A stretch of 6,765 bases of DNA from Halomonas halophila (GTDB taxonomy: Bacteria > Pseudomonadota > Gammaproteobacteria > Pseudomonadales > Halomonadaceae): contig DJIP01000126.1 of assembly GCA_002433675.1 (NCBI GenBank), forward strand, positions 1 to 6,765, read 5' to 3'. Numbering within the stretch: the stretch's first letter is position 1; each line of letters starts with the position of its first letter. The notes beneath the pieces are model-generated. The model saw only the letters and a list, made by a program, of their open reading frames with translations. It made no database searches and had not been told where the DNA came from. This document shows, piece after piece, positions 5,860 to 6,765 of this stretch. The position numbers and the translations under genes were made by a program.

Positions 5860-5865
5860 AAGGAG
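5860..5865 (+). promoter_or_regulatory. Ribosome binding site of clpB
   Basis: AAGGAG lies six bases before the ATG at 5872, a near-ideal arrangement that fixes the clpB start. The resulting N-terminus, [20 protein letters not shown], matches the E. coli ClpB start. Confidence 0.88.
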
Positions 5866-5871
5866 ATATCG

Positions 5872-6765
5872 ATGCGTTTTGACAAGTTTACCGCCAAGCT
5901 GCAACAGGCCATTGCCGACGCCCAGTCCCTCGCCGTGGGGCGCGGGCACAATCAGATGGAACCTGCGCACCTGTTGCTGGCGCTGCTCGACAACCGCGAC
6001 ACCGGCGTCAAGGCGCTGGTACAGAAGGCGGGGGGCGACGCCGGCCGGCTGCGTGACGTCCTGGCGGGCCAGATCGACGATCTGCCCCAGGTCGCCCAGT
6101 TCGACGGTGAGGTGCAGCCGTCCCGTGATCTGATCAAGCTGTTCAACCTCACCGACGCCGAGGCCCAGAAGCGTGGCGATCAATACATCGCCAGCGAACT
6201 GGTGCTGCTGGCGGCGATCGCCATGAAGCACGCCGTGGCCAAGGCGCTGACCCAGGCCGGCCTTGCGCGCAAGTCGCTGGAAAGCGCCATCGACAGCGTG
6301 CGTGGCGGACAGAAGGTGGATGACGCCAACGCCGAGGACAGCCGCGAGGCGCTGGATAAGTACACCCTGGATCTGACCCAGCGGGCCGCCGACGGCAAGC
6401 TGGATCCGGTGATTGGTCGCGACGACGAGATCCGTCGCACCATCCAGGTGCTGCAGCGGCGCACCAAGAACAACCCGGTGCTGATCGGCGAGCCTGGTGT
6501 CGGCAAGACCGCCATCGTCGAGGGGCTGGCCAGCCGCATCATCAACGGTGAGGTGCCGGAAGGACTCAAGGACAAGCGTGTGCTGTCGCTGGACATGGGG
6601 TCGCTGCTGGCCGGGGCCAAGTTTCGCGGCGAGTTCGAGGAGCGCCTCAAGGCGGTGCTCAACGAGCTGTCCCAGGAAGAAGGGCGGGTCATCCTGTTCA
6701 TCGACGAATTGCACACCATGGTCGGTGCGGGCAAGGCCGAGGGCGCCATGGACGCCGGCAACATG
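5872..6765 (+). CDS. clpB: ATP-dependent disaggregase ClpB, 3'-truncated by the window
   Basis: The frame stays open to the window edge with no stop, giving 298 of an expected 855-860 residues. ClpB is a hexameric cytoplasmic AAA+ machine that, with DnaK/DnaJ/GrpE, threads aggregated proteins through its pore to rescue them after heat stress. The double Clp-N domain occupies about residues 1-145 and NBD1 begins at about 160 ([20 protein letters not shown]). The Walker A motif GEPGVGKT is at 206-213 with Lys212, and the Walker B motif VILFIDE ends at Glu279; both have the same numbering as in E. coli ClpB. The first pore loop reads [12 protein letters not shown], with Phe251 where E. coli has Tyr251. 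The missing part should hold the M-domain coiled coil and NBD2. The gene has its own sigma-32 promoter and a strong ribosome binding site. Codon 149 is GTG, a possible internal start. ClpA and ClpC are excluded by the close match to ClpB over all 298 residues. Confidence 0.97.
   Translation, partial: MRFDKFTAKLQQAIADAQSLAVGRGHNQMEPAHLLLALLDNRDTGVKALVQKAGGDAGRLRDVLAGQIDDLPQVAQFDGEVQPSRDLIKLFNLTDAEAQKRGDQYIASELVLLAAIAMKHAVAKALTQAGLARKSLESAIDSVRGGQKVDDANAEDSREALDKYTLDLTQRAADGKLDPVIGRDDEIRRTIQVLQRRTKNNPVLIGEPGVGKTAIVEGLASRIINGEVPEGLKDKRVLSLDMGSLLAGAKFRGEFEERLKAVLNELSQEEGRVILFIDELHTMVGAGKAEGAMDAGNM
6307..6318 (+). promoter_or_regulatory. Possible internal translation start for the short ClpB isoform (GTG, codon 149)
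   Basis: Codon 149 is GTG (6316-6318), preceded at six bases by GGA (6307-6309) within GGACAGAAG. In E. coli a second, N-domain-less ClpB starts at a GTG at residue 149 after RGGES; here the context is RGGQK-GTG at the same residue number. The Shine-Dalgarno match is short, so use of the site is an inference from conserved position. Confidence 0.45.

Noticed and set aside
5812..6714. Minus-strand open frame opposite clpB
   Set aside because: The plus strand matches ClpB over its full visible length with conserved residue numbering, and the minus-strand product has no recognisable domain.

Overview
The window looks like a GC-rich gammaproteobacterial chromosome. The impression from the protein sequences is Halomonadaceae (Halomonas, Chromohalobacter or a relative), but this was not tested by any search. 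The main support is the block bamD <- | -> rluD-pgeF ... clpB, an arrangement also found in E. coli (yfiO, rluD, yfiH, clpB). The encoded proteins align well by eye with E. coli BamD, RluD, PgeF and ClpB as I remember them.

Layout. Positions 1-882 hold the C-terminal two thirds of a periplasmic substrate-binding protein of the sorbitol/mannitol (SmoE/MtlE) ABC type; its start lies outside the window. Positions 980-2746 encode an NCS1-type (cytosine/purine/hydantoin-like) permease with an unusual C-terminal extension. The 248-base gap 2747-2994 has no gene. It holds a GC-rich hairpin and a perfect 30-bp palindrome that should terminate transcription from both sides. bamD (2995-3813) is on the minus strand. 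A 165-base divergent region leads to rluD (3979-4938), whose stop codon overlaps the start of pgeF (4935-5690) by four bases. The 181-base gap before clpB contains a 20-base-period repeat block, whose last unit supplies the -35 element of a good sigma-32 heat-shock promoter, followed by a hairpin-rich leader. clpB (5872 to the window edge) is cut off after 298 codons, just past the NBD1 Walker B motif.

How the genes work together. The left two genes are accessory nutrient-uptake functions, and nothing in the window shows which substrate they carry. The right block is housekeeping: outer-membrane protein assembly (BamD), 23S rRNA pseudouridylation (RluD), peptidoglycan-precursor quality control (PgeF) and protein disaggregation (ClpB). 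rluD and pgeF are probably co-transcribed and translationally coupled, while clpB can be induced separately by heat shock.

I see no defence system, mobile element, CRISPR array or RNA gene, and no clear sign of a wholly new system. The least explained parts are the repeat and promoter block before clpB, the C-terminal extension of the permease, and the substrate-binding gene that is not followed by ABC permease genes.
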